From Paenibacillus silvae (GTDB taxonomy: Bacteria > Bacillota > Bacilli > Paenibacillales > Paenibacillaceae): a DNA stretch of 64,000 nt. Positions within the stretch are counted from its first letter, which is position 1. The number at the start of each line of letters is the position of its first letter. The position numbers were made by a program, and so were the translations under genes. The stretch covers positions 23,058 through 87,057 of the forward strand of contig NZ_BMFU01000005.1 of the NCBI RefSeq assembly GCF_014639235.1, given 5' to 3'. Of the stretch, positions 54,503 to 61,828 are shown piece by piece. The notes below the pieces were generated by a model. The model saw only the letters and a list, made by a program, of their open reading frames with translations, ran no database searches and was not told the origin of the DNA.

Positions 54503-55501
54503 CTACTGATGATATTGGAAATAAATGATGCCGTCCGGCTCCTGTGCCTCTATTGCCAGACCACGCCGGATTAGCTCCTGCAAGTGTGCTAGCGTCTCAC
54601 TCATCGCAAAACGCAGCTGGTGTGTTCCCAACCGATCGCCAAACAGATGCAAACAAATATCGTATGCATGAGCCGGGGGGCTCTCCTGCAACCGTTCCGA
54701 CAGCTTCGCCAGGCGTTCTTCATGATGTGCAAGCAGCTCTGTTGTACGTTCCGTAAAACGGGTAAACGGATTGCGGTGCCCCGGATAGGCTCGCTCCACC
54801 GTCAATGCATTCAAACGAGCCAAGCCTTGCATATAGGACTGTAATGGCTCCGGGTCACTGCCCGGCTGCAGGCTAATATTGGGCGAAATCTGTGGCAGTA
54901 CGGCATCCCCGCACAAGATTTCTCTCGATTCAGGCGCATAGAACGACAGATGTCCCGGGGCATGTCCCCCCGTCTCCACAGCAATCCACGTTTGACCTCC
55001 CATACGCAGCGTCTCCCCATCGGCAATGAGTGTCACCTCGGGAAGCGGGGTAATCTGTGAAATGAATGTTTTCATGTGCTCTTTGATTTCGACTGTTTTA
55101 TATTCTGGCATACCATGTATGCGATAATAATCAGGCAGCCTCTCGTCTATGCTCGCTTCGGGTCCCCACATATAATCCGCTTCCTGGCGGGAGCGCGCCG
55201 ACATCAGCACGGGCACACCGGTCATCTGCTGCATCCAGCCGGACAAGCCGAGATGGTCTGGATGATGATGAGTCAGTACAATCTGGTGAATGTCCTGAAA
55301 GGTCAAGCCAAGTTCCGCTAATGCGTCATGCCACTCCTGCTCGGTCCCAGCTGTACGCGGTCCCGGATCAACAATGCTCACCTTGCCATCCGGCTCCGTT
55401 AAAATATAGCTGTTCACCCACCGCAGCGGAAAAGACATTGTGATCTGAATACGATGCATGCCCGCTGGCATTGATATGGCTTCATTACGTGTACGTTTCA
55501 T
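54503..55501 (-). CDS. MBL-fold metallo-hydrolase
   Basis: A 332-aa metallo-beta-lactamase-fold protein. The zinc motif is LTHHHPDHLGLSG (about residue 80). GGHAPGHLSFY and LCGDAVLP give the further metal ligands, and YPGHRNPF is near the end. A C-terminal helical and winged-helix-like region (about 250-332) resembles the LACTB2/YqgX-type family. The substrate (thioester, ester or phosphodiester) cannot be told. The start ATG follows GGGGGA. It lies downstream of a methyltransferase gene on the same strand, 39 bp apart. Confidence 0.85.
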   Translation of the reverse strand: MKRTRNEAISMPAGMHRIQITMSFPLRWVNSYILTEPDGKVSIVDPGPRTAGTEQEWHDALAELGLTFQDIHQIVLTHHHPDHLGLSGWMQQMTGVPVLMSARSRQEADYMWGPEASIDERLPDYYRIHGMPEYKTVEIKEHMKTFISQITPLPEVTLIADGETLRMGGQTWIAVETGGHAPGHLSFYAPESREILCGDAVLPQISPNISLQPGSDPEPLQSYMQGLARLNALTVERAYPGHRNPFTRFTERTTELLAHHEERLAKLSERLQESPPAHAYDICLHLFGDRLGTHQLRFAMSETLAHLQELIRRGLAIEAQEPDGIIYFQYHQ

Positions 55502-55540
55502 CGTTATCCCCCGCCCTCTTCGTTAACGTGTAAAGATTAA

Positions 55541-56284
55541 TTACTCCGCAGGTCGATGTCCAACAAAAATCATCCGTGGCGAAGTCTGCACTTCGTATTG
55601 CTCTTCATCGTAGCCGCCATGCACCTGATCCACCTTGAGACCTGCTTCATGAATCAAATCGCTGAGCTCCTCACATGAATAGAGCTTGACACTTTCCTTA
55701 TAGATGCGCGGTTCAGCTCCGGCTGCGATGTCCGTGATTCGAATTTCCTTTTGCACAAAACCGTCCTGTATTCTGCGAAATTCCTCGATCCGCTGCCCTT
55801 CATCTTCACGAACCGAATGTGGGACCAGATGTTCCTTCACGTAAGCAGTATTGATAAAATCAATAATAAAGCGGCCGCCCGGCCGTAACATATGATGTAT
55901 GGCATGCAGCACCTTGAGCTGCTCCACATCCTCGGGAAAATATCCGAACGAAGTGAACAGGTTAACCACCGCGTCAAATCCACCTTCGAGCGGAACGCTG
56001 CGCATGTCGGCATGAACCCATCTGACCCGATGCTCTGTATCCAGTTCCCGTGCCTCCTGTAACAGAACATCCGACAAGTCAACCCCTGTCACCTGTAATC
56101 CGGCGTCCGCAAGGGCAAGAGAATGCCTGCCCATGCCGCAGCAAAGGTCAAGTACTTCTGCACCCGGGCGGAGCTTGAGCCAGTTAATCATTTTATGTAC
56201 TTCCTCATAGGCACCATGCACATCCCGGTGTTTGTATACGAGCAGATAATCTTCTCCAAAGCTCTTTTCGTACCATTCCGTCAT
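55541..56284 (-). CDS. Class I SAM-dependent methyltransferase
   Basis: A 247-aa soluble methyltransferase. Motif I is VLDLCCGMGRHSLALADAG (about residues 43-61), then VTGVDLSDVLL, ADMRSVPLEG, and the motif III-like LHHMLRPGGRFIIDF-type HHMLRPGGRFIIDF. The Cys in LCCGMG is common in the Bacillus YdaC/TylM1-like groups. Substrate unknown. It starts at ATG with GTGGAGG 12 bases upstream, and is followed by the MBL gene, possibly co-transcribed. Confidence 0.83.
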   Translation of the reverse strand: MTEWYEKSFGEDYLLVYKHRDVHGAYEEVHKMINWLKLRPGAEVLDLCCGMGRHSLALADAGLQVTGVDLSDVLLQEARELDTEHRVRWVHADMRSVPLEGGFDAVVNLFTSFGYFPEDVEQLKVLHAIHHMLRPGGRFIIDFINTAYVKEHLVPHSVREDEGQRIEEFRRIQDGFVQKEIRITDIAAGAEPRIYKESVKLYSCEELSDLIHEAGLKVDQVHGGYDEEQYEVQTSPRMIFVGHRPAE

Positions 56285-56375
56285 GTAAACCTTCGACCTC
56301 CACGTCTGTGATGCATCATTTCAAGCTATTGTAACCGTTTATGTCCCAAACTCAAAATGACCGCCCCTCGTCTCA

Positions 56376-56404
56376 TTGAATGCCCCCATAACGCACGATA
56401 TAAT
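56376..56404 (+). promoter_or_regulatory. SigA-type promoter of the DUF72 gene
   Basis: TTGAAT (56376-56381) and consensus TATAAT (56399-56404) are exactly 17 bp apart, about 58 bp before the ATG. Confidence 0.78.
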
Positions 56405-56461
56405 GTTACACATGTCATACTCCTGCGAATCGGTTAAATATACATAACAGGAGGTGTTCCT

Positions 56462-57337
56462 ATGATTCGTATCGGACTCACGGGGTGGGGCGATCATGAT
56501 GACCTCTACCCGAACCGCACCAAAGCGAAGGACAAGCTCCAGCTGTACAGTCAATTTTTCTCTACAGTAGAGGTGGACAGCTCCTTCTATGCCGTACAGC
56601 CTCGGGACCGGATGGCCCGCTGGGCGGCGGAGACACCCGAGTCGTTCTCATTTATCGTGAAGGCTTATCAGGGAATGACCGGACATCTGCGCGGCAAGCC
56701 GTATTTCAGCAGCACATCCGAGATGTACAAAGCATTTCGGGAATCACTGGAGCCCGTCATCGAGGCTGGTAAAATGCAAGCGGCCTTATTTCAATATCCG
56801 CCATGGTTTGAATGCAACCGGGACAATGTGAATGAACTGCGGGAAGTGAAGCTGCGTATGGAGGGCATTCCGTGTGCGATAGAATTCCGGCATCGCAGCT
56901 GGTACGAGGAAAAATTTCGTGAACGCACGCTTGCTTTTCTGAAGGATCAGGGCTGGATTCACAGCGTCTGTGACGAACCCCAGGCTGGGCCGGGTTCAAT
57001 TCCCATCATACCGATTGCGACCGATCCAAACATGACGCTGGTGCGCATGCATGGTCGCAATGTGTCGGGCTGGCATCAGAACGGGGCACCCAACTGGCGC
57101 GAGACACGGTATCTGTATCGATACAATGAGCAGGAGCTGCTGGAATGGAAAGCTTATCTGGAGCAACTTCAGGCGCAGAGCGAAGATGTTTTTGTCATTT
57201 TCAACAACAACTCCGCCGGAGATGCCGCTGCCAATGCACAGATGATGATGGAACTGCTCGGCCAGCCCATCAAAGCTTTCCCTGACCGCACGGAGCCAGA
57301 GAAGGAAGAAGGACCTGAACAGCTGGAGTTATTTTAG
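56462..57337 (+). CDS. DUF72 family protein (YunF-like)
   Basis: A 291-aa TIM-barrel-like DUF72 protein: IRIGLTGWGDHDDLYPNR, VDSSFYAVQPRDRMARWA, ALFQYPPWFECNRDNV, CAIEFRHRSWY, VRMHGRN and VFVIFNNNSAGDAAANAQMM are all family landmarks. The biochemical role is unknown. A UV-repair-endonuclease-like fold has been suggested for the family. AGGAGGTG before the ATG. Single gene, with a stem-loop (GAGAGGGAG / CTCTCTCTC, 57381-57433) behind it as a likely terminator. Confidence 0.87.
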   Translation: MIRIGLTGWGDHDDLYPNRTKAKDKLQLYSQFFSTVEVDSSFYAVQPRDRMARWAAETPESFSFIVKAYQGMTGHLRGKPYFSSTSEMYKAFRESLEPVIEAGKMQAALFQYPPWFECNRDNVNELREVKLRMEGIPCAIEFRHRSWYEEKFRERTLAFLKDQGWIHSVCDEPQAGPGSIPIIPIATDPNMTLVRMHGRNVSGWHQNGAPNWRETRYLYRYNEQELLEWKAYLEQLQAQSEDVFVIFNNNSAGDAAANAQMMMELLGQPIKAFPDRTEPEKEEGPEQLELF

Positions 57338-57482
57338 ACATTTTTTAAAGGCTGTTTTGGGAGTTGTTGATTATGACAGTTAGAGAGGGAGAGATTGATC
57401 AATCAATGAATTAACTAATCCTCTCTCTCTTTCACCTATGTCCTGTATGCGTACAGAGAAGAATGGGGAGGTTGGATTTGGA

Positions 57483-57914
57483 TTACACATGCTCTTGATA
57501 AGTAATGGATTGAAAAGATGAACCAAACACAGGAATTAATTTTGTGATATACCAATTTATATCTGTTGAACTACTGCCATTCCCCAATTTTAAAACTTTG
57601 CGATTAATATCCGGACTCATTAGAAAAGCACCCGTCTCACGTATTAAAAATGTGCCTCCTATATTCGTATCCATCCAAGTCATCACAACCCCTATAACTT
57701 CTCCTCTCTCTTCTTTCTTATGTATGACTTCTAATAATTCCGTTATAGTTATATTCATACGCTGCCAGTTATAGTCTTCGTCATCGCCAACAGGTAAAAA
57801 GGTTACCATACCGTGATCATTATATGACCAACCATATTCTTCTAACCTATTCAGAATGGTGCTTCCTGATATTGACTCTGATAAGCTTATTTCTATAGAT
57901 GATGAGACAGACAC
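57483..57914 (-). CDS. Putative orphan immunity protein, 143 aa
   Basis: Soluble unrecognised protein, with an N-terminal Ser-rich helix (SSSIEISLSESISGSTILNRL), GMVTFLPVGDDEDYNW, and alternating strands to FQSITYQEHV. The GTG start follows AAGGAGAG. It is the last of a row of small, AT-rich, same-strand genes behind an RHS toxin gene. That position suggests an immunity protein without its toxin. The size and soluble nature fit, but no family was recognised. Confidence 0.5.
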   Translation of the reverse strand: MSVSSSIEISLSESISGSTILNRLEEYGWSYNDHGMVTFLPVGDDEDYNWQRMNITITELLEVIHKKEERGEVIGVVMTWMDTNIGGTFLIRETGAFLMSPDINRKVLKLGNGSSSTDINWYITKLIPVFGSSFQSITYQEHV

Positions 57915-57979
57915 TAAGCATCTCTCCTTTTAATCTAAGAATTCCAAGAATCCCTGAAAATTAACTTCTTTTGTTATTT

Positions 57980-58222
57980 TCAATCCTCTTCTAAGATAAA
58001 GGTCTTGATAACTTTACCGTATTCCCAATCACAAACGTAAATTCTCTCACATTTATAACAACGCCAGATATCATACTTAGGGAATGGAATTGCCAAAGAG
58101 TCCATTGAGTTAGATTGAATAATTGCATCCCATTCCTCATCAGTGTACACTCTTAATTGTACGTCATTTGGTACAAGAACATTTGATAATATCTCCCCAC
58201 ATTTACATGTCATCCTTGCCAT
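57980..58222 (-). CDS. Small CxC...CxxC zinc-ribbon-like protein, 80 aa (paralogue 1)
   Basis: MARMTCKCGEILSN has a CxC pair near the N-terminus and IWRCYKCERIYVCD has CxxC in the middle, so a small zinc ribbon is likely. The core VPNDVQLRVYTDEEWDAII and AIPFPKYD follow. It is a paralogue of the 80-aa protein at 60077-60319 (same length, start and cysteines). Ribosome site AAGGAGAGG. It is one of the orphan genes of the RHS region. Known relatives occur beside toxin/immunity genes, but its role is unknown. Confidence 0.68.
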   Translation of the reverse strand: MARMTCKCGEILSNVLVPNDVQLRVYTDEEWDAIIQSNSMDSLAIPFPKYDIWRCYKCERIYVCDWEYGKVIKTFILEED

Positions 58223-58287
58223 ATGTCCTCTCCTTCCTTATTTAGAAACAACAGCATCATTGTCTCCCTGCTGGAATTTTAAACGTT

Positions 58288-58692
58288 TTATCCATATAAG
58301 TGCTTCGCTAATTCTCTCATTATGGGGGCTATAACATAACAATTACTCAAGTCTTCTTCATCCAACATTGCCCATTCAAGAATTATGTTTCTATGGATAT
58401 CAGATTCATTGAACAGAAAAAACAATATTTTCTCTTGAATTTCCTCATCTATCTTTCCTTCTTCTAATGCGTCATTATATGAAGATACAATAACGGTCAT
58501 TAAAGCAAACTGTTCATCCTTATTCAGTTCAATATTCTCATAGAGATACATAAACTCTTTTATTCTAGAAGAGTCAGAAACTTCATATTCCCAATCTTGG
58601 GAATATGAAGTTTCTGATTGTTGAAAATTTATTTTTGTTTTAAGACTATTAATAGCCTTTTCTGTTACATATTTAGGATATTCGTTGCCCAT
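58288..58692 (-). CDS. Putative orphan immunity protein, 134 aa
   Basis: An acidic, mostly helical soluble protein: NEYPKYVTEKAINSLKTKIN, DEQFALMTVIVSSYNDALEE, then IHRNIILEWAMLDEEDLSN. No family recognised. AGAGGTG before the ATG. A perfect inverted repeat in the gene (CATATTCCCAATC/TTGGGAATATG around 58582-58610) is notable. Same strand and composition as its neighbours. Confidence 0.5.
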   Translation of the reverse strand: MGNEYPKYVTEKAINSLKTKINFQQSETSYSQDWEYEVSDSSRIKEFMYLYENIELNKDEQFALMTVIVSSYNDALEEGKIDEEIQEKILFFLFNESDIHRNIILEWAMLDEEDLSNCYVIAPIMRELAKHLYG

Positions 58693-58939
58693 ACCTACAC
58701 CTCTTTAATGTTGTATTACTTCCCTTTTCCAGAAAGATACGACTACTATTAAGATATGCGTTTTTGAATCGGGGATTATCCTAACACTCAGCAACCTGAA
58801 ATTTGTTATCTTAGAAAAGAGACCTTGAATAGCAATTTAGCCAATCAAAGTCTCTCAAAAAAAAGAAAATAAATTGCTTCTCTTATCAGAATTGCACTCA
58901 ACAATAATTATTTCTAGACATCTTACTTGTTAATAGCCG

Positions 58940-59269
58940 TTAATATTTCGTGAGGTGATTCCCAATACTACTTTTATCAATGGGTTTAAGATGATCAAAA
59001 TAATTTTGTTCATATAGCGCCCTAAGTGTTAATTGAATAATTTCTTTGCTTGCTTCTTTTACTAGAACCAGACTAGGCTCAATAGAGTAATACCCATAAT
59101 TCTCTAACTCTGATGCAAAATCCTGTTGTAGCCTTACAATATCATATACATATACATGGTAAAATACACCTGACACTGCAACAATGACATCATTTCTATA
59201 TCCTTTGCTAATGGCCTCAAACTCCGCTAATTCTGTATCTTCGAGAAAATAAATTTTGATGTTATTCAC
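58940..59269 (-). CDS. Putative orphan immunity protein, 109 aa
   Basis: Soluble protein: NNIKIYFLEDTELAEFEAIS, VIVAVSGVFYHVYVYDIVRL, GYYSIEPSLVLVKEAS, then a helical end. The alternating beta-alpha pattern resembles small immunity folds, but I recognise no family. The GTG start follows GGAGGTGAA. About 250 bp separate it from the next gene in the row, with no other feature seen. Confidence 0.5.
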   Translation of the reverse strand: MNNIKIYFLEDTELAEFEAISKGYRNDVIVAVSGVFYHVYVYDIVRLQQDFASELENYGYYSIEPSLVLVKEASKEIIQLTLRALYEQNYFDHLKPIDKSSIGNHLTKY

Positions 59270-59454
59270 AATTTCACCTCCATTATAGCCTGAGATACCT
59301 TAATCCCAATACATTTTAAGTTTCATATCTTGTATGAAAATACTATTACAACATGTTCTATTTAATGTTTAATATAAAATCGAAGCATAGTGAACATAAG
59401 TTTTAAACCTATCGATTCAATTGGTGCGATATACTCATCCCAATCATCTATATC

Positions 59455-59790
59455 CTAAAGTTCAAAACAAATGCCAGGATAATCGGGCAGCGTATAGATG
59501 TAATCTTCTTTAGAATAATTCATTCCAATTTGCCTTAAATCAGAAATAGTACTCCCTATTCCAATAGAATCTTCAAATTTACCGTTATATGAACCAAAGA
59601 CCATTATTTGAGTCACTATATTTTTTTCTTTAGCTATCCAAAATTTTATGTTTTTCGTAGTAGTTATAGTGTAGTGGTGGGCCAAGGACTCCTCCGTGAA
59701 ATCTCCAGAAATTTTCTCTTTTAATTTTTGAATTGTCCACCCAAGCTGGTAACATCCCACGCTCTTACCATTGATAATTTTCCCATACAC
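59455..59790 (-). CDS. Putative orphan immunity protein, 111 aa
   Basis: MYGKIINGKSVGCYQLGWTI, then TITTTKNIKFWIAKEKNIVT and DSIGIGSTISDLRQIGMNYS. Beta-rich soluble protein, close in style to the small immunity proteins that bind wall-associated toxins. Family not recognised. GTG start with a GGGGGTG site. It lies in the orphan row. Confidence 0.5.
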   Translation of the reverse strand: MYGKIINGKSVGCYQLGWTIQKLKEKISGDFTEESLAHHYTITTTKNIKFWIAKEKNIVTQIMVFGSYNGKFEDSIGIGSTISDLRQIGMNYSKEDYIYTLPDYPGICFEL

Positions 59791-60004
59791 AGTTCACACC
59801 CCCATTTATTGCTAATTTACAATATTTATAACTTTGCAAAAAATAAAACAAATATTAGCACCTAGTCGCTCTCTCACGACTTCCCCAACCCGTTTCCCTT
59901 CCTTCTTGCATTACCATTGTTGTGTAATGAGAAGGACAACAATGTGAGCTGCCACTGTCCATTCCTAACACTTGTTGATTAAATCTATATAGGTTTCCTC
60001 GATT

Positions 60005-60036
60005 AAATGACCACCTGCTTAAGCAGATGGTCATTT
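60005..60036 (-). terminator. Terminator-like hairpin after the second zinc-ribbon gene
   Basis: AAATGACCA and TGGTCATTT, with CTGC/GCAG inside, form an almost perfect 14-bp stem at 60005-60036. Tails have few Us. It marks the end of the 60077 gene. Confidence 0.6.
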
Positions 60037-60076
60037 AGGTGTATATATTATTCACTACAGAGATATTTCCAGTAAC

Positions 60077-60319
60077 CTAATCTTTGTTTTCCAGCACGTA
60101 TGTCTTTATGACAGTATCTTTATCAAAAACATAAATTCTCTCGCAGTGTAAACATCTCCATACATCATATCGAGGAAAAGGAATGGTTATTGGATCAATT
60201 AAATCTCCTAAATTTATAATACGGTCCCATTCTTTATCTGTATACACCACTAATTCTACATCGTTAGGTGCTTCTGAATTCGACAGTGTTGCACCACATT
60301 TACATTGAAATCTTGCCAT
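60077..60319 (-). CDS. Small CxC...CxxC zinc-ribbon-like protein, 80 aa (paralogue 2)
   Basis: MARFQCKCGATLSN, APNDVELVVYTDKEWDRII, ITIPFPRYDVWRCLHCERIY: the same CxC and CxxC arrangement and the same 80-aa length as the protein at 57980-58222, with many identical residues. I use the ATG at 60319 after GAGAGGTG, which aligns the two starts; a frame from 60334 is longer. Its placement directly behind an orphan toxin/immunity module suggests duplication with the array. Confidence 0.68.
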   Translation of the reverse strand: MARFQCKCGATLSNSEAPNDVELVVYTDKEWDRIINLGDLIDPITIPFPRYDVWRCLHCERIYVFDKDTVIKTYVLENKD

Positions 60320-60531
60320 TAAAACACCTCTCAAGGATATCTGATAGCCCCTTCGTTTCTCCTAATTTCTACCTTCTAATGAATATCATTCTTGACTGGA
60401 GTCAAATGGCTTAATTCTTGATGCGCTACCACTTACGCTTTCCAATCCTAACAGTGTACTGTGTGACAGTTTTCTCGATTCTCCACTGGAATCCACTAAA
60501 GAATGAGCTTCTTTCAAGACAATTAAAAATA

Positions 60532-60930
60532 TTATTTTGAAAACCCTACATGAAACAATTTTCCATCAATTTCAATACTCGATGCTTCAATAAATAGCTC
60601 TCTACCCCAAATCTCTAAAGAAAAGTTGATATTTGTTGCAAGATGAGGATGTTCGTTTAAATATGAACTCACTTTTATTACCTTGTTTTTTTCATTTTGA
60701 AATGATATAGATGTAAGTTCTAAATAATCGTCGTATTCCGGTTCAAATGGTATTTGGTCATTTAAATAATAGAACGACTTAACATTAGTAAATTTTAATT
60801 GATGTTGAATAGTTTTACCTTTATCTACCACCTTGATATCGAATAAAATGCAGTGATTAAATAAATCGAAAACATGCTTTTCAATGACACCCGACCATAG
60901 ACTGTTCAAATAATCCTGAATACTTTCCAA
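60532..60930 (-). CDS. Putative immunity protein for the displaced RHS toxin end, 132 aa
   Basis: A TTG start (60930) seven bases after AGGAGGAG gives ESIQDYLNSLWSGVIEKHVF, then FDIKVVDKGKTIQHQLKFT, SFYYLNDQIPFEPEYDDYLE and LFIEASSIEIDGKLFHVGF. It is reminiscent of Bacillus YxiG-type proteins, with low certainty. An ATG eight codons upstream overlaps the end of the toxin remnant. It begins 14 bases after the remnant's stop, which is the normal toxin-immunity spacing, so it is most likely the cognate immunity gene of the displaced toxin. Confidence 0.62.
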   Translation of the reverse strand: MESIQDYLNSLWSGVIEKHVFDLFNHCILFDIKVVDKGKTIQHQLKFTNVKSFYYLNDQIPFEPEYDDYLELTSISFQNEKNKVIKVSSYLNEHPHLATNINFSLEIWGRELFIEASSIEIDGKLFHVGFSK

Positions 60931-60943
60931 AACAATTCTCCTC

Positions 60944-61222
60944 CTACTTTCCATCTGACTTCACATAATTATTAATCATTTTTTGAATCTGCTCCATATA
61001 GTTATCAGTTAGGTCAATGTGAGTAGCAGCCATGTCATTGGACAACTTACCATCTAGTGTAAGAGTACCTTTATTTCCTACAGAAACCCTAAAATACGCT
61101 TGCGAATCCTTAAATAAATTCCATTGTTTTTGCCAGTACCCGAAGTCTTTGCCTGCCCCGCCTCCTGCACCCCACTCTTCTCGGTGCCCACTCGGGTCTA
61201 TATAGATTAGCGGGTTATTCCT
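60944..61222 (-). pseudogene. Displaced RHS 3'-end / toxin C-terminus remnant
   Basis: From 61222 the minus strand encodes NNPLIYIDPSGHREEWGAG, then KDFGYWQKQWNLFKDS: the end of the RHS core. 61101-61222 matches 62712-62833 of the intact RHS gene at all but about two of 122 positions. At KDS the sequence switches to a different tail (QAYFRVSVGNKGTLTL, then NYMEQIQKMINNYVKSDGK) that ends in TAG at 60944. Upstream of the match, the frame meets a stop and there is no start, so it cannot be expressed as it stands. It is a silent toxin cassette. Confidence 0.85.
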
Positions 61223-61390
61223 ATTCTACGTGCCGCTATTGCATCATTTAGGGCATAATATTCAAGCTTATTGGAGGGACTTTTACGCACAAGGTAATTG
61301 GGTAAATTTCATACAAGGCTGAAGAGGGTCAATCTCTTTCGGGACGTGCCGCCCGATTCATTCGGCACTGGGTACAGCTATATGAATTAA

Positions 61391-61421
61391 AAAACCACAA
61401 ACGAGAGATTCTCGCTTGTGG
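61391..61421 (-). terminator. Terminator after the RHS immunity gene
   Basis: CCACAAGCGAGA and TCTCGTTTGTGG pair at about 61394-61421. On the minus strand TTTTTTAATTC follows. Confidence 0.85.
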
Positions 61422-61432
61422 TCGAATGGAAT

Positions 61433-61756
61433 TTACTGATTGCTTAAAAAGTCTAATATCAATTTCCTTACTTTCTCATGAGTAATGTATTCATTAAAAA
61501 GATGTGGGTATTGTAATAATTTTTCCTCAAGGAAGCTATAGTGTTGAAACCGCTCAAAGAATCCCTTGCGTAATAAATCTACCTGCCTTTCTGGTATCCC
61601 CCCTGCATTATTGTTTATGATGTAGGTTATCGTTCCTGCAATGACCGAGCAATAATCATTAAAATCTGCACTAAAACTATCATCGGTTCGAGAGAAGTCC
61701 TCTTTGAAATCCTCCCTCATCTTAGCGATGTCTTCATAAGGAAAGGGATTACTCAT
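61433..61756 (-). CDS. Putative immunity protein of the RHS toxin, 107 aa
   Basis: An acidic, helical soluble protein: SNPFPYEDIAKMREDFKEDF, DDSFSADFNDYCSVIAGTIT, YIINNNAGGIPERQVDLLRK, and a helical end LILDFLSNQ. It lies 72 bp behind the RHS toxin stop and before a good terminator, the standard place for an immunity gene. The ribosome site is weak (AAAGGGAT further up). Family not recognised with certainty. Confidence 0.65.
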   Translation of the reverse strand: MSNPFPYEDIAKMREDFKEDFSRTDDSFSADFNDYCSVIAGTITYIINNNAGGIPERQVDLLRKGFFERFQHYSFLEEKLLQYPHLFNEYITHEKVRKLILDFLSNQ

Positions 61757-61828
61757 TTGTGTCGCAAATAGTTCTGATAATATCCCTTTATAATTCAGAA
61801 GAAACTCCTCCTTTCAAGGCTCAAACCA

